Assembly (NCBI GenBank): GCA_964654155.1
Contig: CAZZGL010000029.1
Location: 1-15,100 of the forward strand
DNA: 15,100 nt
Direction of reading: 5' to 3'
Source: CAG-826 sp964654155
GTDB lineage: Bacteria > Bacillota_I > Bacilli_A > RFN20 > CAG-826
The notes below the pieces were generated by a model. The model ran no database searches, was not told the DNA's origin, and saw only the letters and a list, made by a program, of their open reading frames with translations. This document shows, piece by piece, positions 13,059-15,100 of this stretch. The position numbers and the translations under genes are program-made. Positions within the stretch are counted from its first letter, which is position 1. Each line of letters opens with the position of its first letter.

Positions 13059-13994
13059 ATCCATATTTTCAATAATTTCTGTAACAGCTTCACCTTCATC
13101 GATACAGTGAATAACTCTAGCGAGAACAGGTGATAGATCTAAAATATTTTTTTCATCGAAGTTGTATGCTTTGGAAATGGAATTTGTTAAGTAGAAATCA
13201 TCGATTGCGGAATTTTTGATTTTTTGTACTGCATCTCCAGAAAGTACTCCATGAGTACAGAAAGCAGATACAGAAACCGCTCCATTTTCTTTTAAAAGTG
13301 AGGCGGCAAGGCATAAAGTTCCAGCGGTATCGACCATATCATCAATGATGATACAGTGTTTTCCTTTAACATCACCCATAATTGACATTGATGCAACTTC
13401 GTTTGCTTTTTTACGGCGCTTATCGATTATAGCAAGTGGTAATCTTAAACTTTCAGCAACCTTACCAGTACGAGAAACACTTCCATAATCAGGAGCAATT
13501 ATTACACTGTTAGGCTTTATTTTTGATTCAAAAAATTTAATAAATAAAGGTGCACAAGGAATATTATCTACAGGTATGGAATAAAATCCTTCGATTTGAG
13601 GAGCGTGTAAATCTAAAGTTACTACGCGGTGCGCACCAGCTTTTTCTAACATGCCGGCAATTAAACTAGCGCTGATGGCTTGTCTTGGTTTTGCCTTTCG
13701 ATCTTGTCTTGAATAAAAAAGATAAGGAATTACAACATTGATTTCTTTAGCGGAAGCTCTTTTTAAAGCATCTATTGCAATAAGAATTTCCATTAAACGA
13801 TCATTGTAATTTCCAAAAATAGATTGAATGATAAAACATCTTTCATTTCGAATTGATGTATTGTTTTCGAAGTTTATTTCGCCATCTTTAAATGTGTTAA
13901 TAACACAATCTGCAACTTGTCCAGGAAAATGTGTTGCTAATCTTTCTGCTAGTTTTTCTTCAGGATGAAGGATAAAAATTCTAAATTTTTCCAT
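13053..13994 (-). CDS. prs: Ribose-phosphate pyrophosphokinase (PRPP synthetase)
   Basis: This 313-residue enzyme makes phosphoribosyl pyrophosphate from ribose 5-phosphate and ATP for purine, pyrimidine, NAD, His and Trp synthesis. It shows FKDGEI (35-40), the ATP-binding segment YSRQDRKA (94-101) and TLDLHA (126-131), where H130 is the catalytic-site His. The lysine/arginine stretch DKRRKK (191-196) and the PRPP loop IIIDDMVDTAGT (215-226) follow. The usual PDHGGVTRAR segment is PDYGSVSRTG here (168-177), so it is a somewhat divergent member. AAAGGT (14005-14010, minus strand) precedes the start. A minus-strand -10 TATAAT lies at 14018-14023. The gene is inverted relative to the surrounding cluster and shares its upstream region with rpmG. 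Classical Bacillus-type prs normally sits by glmU. Confidence 0.95.
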   Translation of the reverse strand: MEKFRIFILHPEEKLAERLATHFPGQVADCVINTFKDGEINFENNTSIRNERCFIIQSIFGNYNDRLMEILIAIDALKRASAKEINVVIPYLFYSRQDRKAKPRQAISASLIAGMLEKAGAHRVVTLDLHAPQIEGFYSIPVDNIPCAPLFIKFFESKIKPNSVIIAPDYGSVSRTGKVAESLRLPLAIIDKRRKKANEVASMSIMGDVKGKHCIIIDDMVDTAGTLCLAASLLKENGAVSVSAFCTHGVLSGDAVQKIKNSAIDDFYLTNSISKAYNFDEKNILDLSPVLARVIHCIDEGEAVTEIIENMDL

Positions 13995-14017
13995 ATTTTT
14001 TTGTACCTTTCTTGAGC

Positions 14018-14047
14018 ATTATAACATAAACTTGCGATTTAATCTAA
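14018..14047 (-). promoter_or_regulatory. Probable prs promoter
   Basis: On the minus strand a consensus -10 TATAAT (14018-14023) lies 18 bases from a weak -35, TTAGAT (14042-14047). It points toward prs and leaves a leader of about 20 bases before the ATG at 13994. Confidence 0.6.
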
Positions 14048-14052
14048 AATAA

Positions 14053-14081
14053 TTGACTATTTTATTGTATTATGTTAAATT
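14053..14081 (+). promoter_or_regulatory. Promoter of the rpmG-secE-nusG operon
   Basis: The -35 TTGACT (14053-14058) and -10 TAAATT (14076-14081) are 17 bases apart, with an extended TGn at 14073-14075. It is divergent from, and nearly back-to-back with, the prs promoter. Its position rules out upstream in-frame starts for rpmG. Confidence 0.65.
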
Positions 14082-14115
14082 ATATAGGCAATTTACGTTA
14101 GGATGTGATAATATA

Positions 14116-14265
14116 GTGAGGGAAAAAGTTATTTTAGTTTGCACTGAATGTCTTTCCAGAAATTATTCTACTACAAGACGTAAAGGTGATTCAACTACAA
14201 GGTTGACGTTAAAAAAATTTTGTCCAAAGTGTAATGCTCAAACATTGCATAAGGAAAGCAAATAG
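14116..14265 (+). CDS. rpmG: 50S ribosomal protein L33 (zinc-binding form)
   Basis: This 49-residue large-subunit protein has a zinc ribbon with CTEC near the start and CPKC near the end, so it is the zinc-binding (C+) form. The core NYSTTRRKGDSTTRLTLKKFCPKC follows the family pattern. I chose the GTG at 14116: it gives the normal L33 length and is preceded at the right distance by AGGATGTGAT (14100-14109), one base off the full anti-Shine-Dalgarno complement. The longer frame upstream runs through the promoter. It lies in front of secE and nusG as in most Bacillota. Confidence 0.93.
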   Translation: MREKVILVCTECLSRNYSTTRRKGDSTTRLTLKKFCPKCNAQTLHKESK

Positions 14266-14276
14266 GAGGATCTTTT

Positions 14277-14480
14277 ATGTATAAGATTAAAAAGTACTTT
14301 AAAGGTGTTGTTAAAGAAGGAAAAAGAGTTCGTTGGCCAAAAAAACATGAATTATGGTCATCAATTGCAGTTGTTGTTTGCGTTACAGTTTTTGCTGCTT
14401 TATGTTTAGCGGCATCTGATGCTTTAACTGCGAAATTATTAGGACAATTAGAAGATGCCTTCTCATCATTAAGAGGTTAG
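14277..14480 (+). CDS. secE: Preprotein translocase subunit SecE
   Basis: This 67-residue protein is a short single-spanning SecE. An amphipathic, basic N-terminal helix (with the family's VRWPKKHEL segment at about 18-26) precedes one membrane span at about 28-48. SecE clamps the SecY channel in the plasma membrane. The start follows AGGAGGA (14264-14270), which overlaps the rpmG stop. The gene ends four bases before nusG, so the three genes form one operon. Confidence 0.94.
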   Translation: MYKIKKYFKGVVKEGKRVRWPKKHELWSSIAVVVCVTVFAALCLAASDALTAKLLGQLEDAFSSLRG

Positions 14481-14484
14481 TAAA

Positions 14485-15036
14485 ATGGAAAATATTGCAG
14501 AAAAATCATGGTATGTTGTTAATACTTATTCTGGACATGAAAGAAAAGTTGCTGACAACTTAGAGCGAAGAAAAATCTCTATGAACTTAGAAGATTACAT
14601 TTTCCGTATTATCGTTGCCGAACAAGAAGAACAAGTTTTAAAAGATGGAATACCAACAGGAAAAACAAAAATAAAAAATCTATATCCTGGATATGTTTTT
14701 ATTGAAATGTTTATGACTGATGAAGCATGGTATATGGTTAGAAATACTCCGGGTGTTACCGGATTCGTTGGATCTTCTGGAGGAGGCGCAAAACCATTCC
14801 CAGTTCCACGTGAAGAAATTGAACCTGTATTAAAGAGAATGGGTGTTGTTGATGACGCAATGTATTCCCGTTATGAAATTGGTGATTTTGTAAAAATTCT
14901 TCGTGGACCTCTTGAGGGTAGTGAAGGAAGAATTGAAAGTATTGATTCTGAAACCGGAATGGTTCAAGTTAGTACTGTTTTCTTTGGAAGAGCAACTACA
15001 GTTGAAGTTGAATTTTCCGAAATTGAAAAAATTTAA
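14485..15036 (+). CDS. nusG: Transcription termination/antitermination factor NusG
   Basis: This 183-residue protein has an N-terminal NGN domain (about 7-115; starts WYVVNTYSGHE, contains NLYPGYVFIEM and VRNTPGVTGFVG) that binds the RNA polymerase clamp. A C-terminal KOW domain (about 132-165; GDFVKILRGPLEGSEGRIESID) contacts NusE/S10 or Rho. Length is normal. The ribosome binding site AGAGGTTAG overlaps the secE stop. rplK usually follows in Bacillota, but only 64 non-coding bases remain in the window. Confidence 0.96.
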   Translation: MENIAEKSWYVVNTYSGHERKVADNLERRKISMNLEDYIFRIIVAEQEEQVLKDGIPTGKTKIKNLYPGYVFIEMFMTDEAWYMVRNTPGVTGFVGSSGGGAKPFPVPREEIEPVLKRMGVVDDAMYSRYEIGDFVKILRGPLEGSEGRIESIDSETGMVQVSTVFFGRATTVEVEFSEIEKI

Positions 15037-15100
15037 TTCATTTAAATGCTCAATTAAATAATTAAATTCCGTTTTAAAGGATTTTTTCAAAAACTGAAAT

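Noticed and set aside
14053..14115. A 70-residue version of L33 starting at TTG 14053.
   Set aside because: The start overlaps the -35 box of the operon promoter, and the extra 21 residues are not part of L33.
15037..15100. Weak hairpin ATTCC/GGAT with a T run after nusG as a terminator.
   Set aside because: The stem has a mismatch and only about four pairs; nusG is usually followed by rplK in the same region, so termination here is not convincing.

Overview
The window reads as an AT-rich Gram-positive (Bacillota) chromosome using the standard genetic code: tryptophan is TGG throughout, and every recognisable gene is full length with TGA read as stop. Gene content and order point to an anaerobic, fermentative member of the Bacilli/Erysipelotrichia/Mollicutes-related lineages. 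The signs are an NADH-linked trimeric [FeFe]-hydrogenase, a CIRCE-controlled clpB, a TPP-riboswitch ECF thiamine transporter, a GerQ-type spore-coat domain protein beside ung, and a cysS-rlmB-sigH-rpmG-secE-nusG order resembling Bacillus. The exact taxon cannot be fixed by reading alone.

Layout. Bases 1-175 are non-coding leader. ung (176-835) converges on a gerQ-like gene (862-1284, minus), with a small hairpin terminator between them. A TPP riboswitch with a readable terminator/antiterminator (about 1385-1504) precedes thiT (1526-2068). A membrane-anchored protein of unknown function follows (2175-3170) with its own promoter and terminator. Next is a tightly packed hydC-hydB-hydA operon (3300-7435), whose -35 box lies inside a 22-bp inverted repeat and which ends in a clear terminator. 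clpB (7643-10204) has an HrcA/CIRCE operator over its promoter.

The right third is housekeeping: cysS (10354-11691), rlmB (11734-12453) and a sigma factor in the sigH position (12468-13058). prs then lies on the opposite strand (13053-13994). A divergent promoter region leads to rpmG, secE and nusG (14116-15036). prs interrupts an otherwise Bacillus-like order, and mrnC and yacP, which I recall in that cluster in Bacillus, are absent. The prs terminator appears to lie inside the sigH coding sequence.

How the genes work together. HydC, HydB and HydA would form a cytoplasmic NAD(H)/ferredoxin-linked hydrogenase that disposes of fermentation electrons as H2. ThiT imports thiamine under TPP feedback. 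ClpB handles aggregated protein under heat stress. The right-hand genes support translation, nucleotide precursor supply, protein export and transcription elongation. No phage, IS element, CRISPR array, tRNA or rRNA was seen. No wholly new multi-gene system is evident. The points most worth a second look are regulatory and architectural: the hyd operator, the terminator embedded in sigH, the gerQ remnant or retention, and the Cys-to-Ser change in the H-cluster motif.
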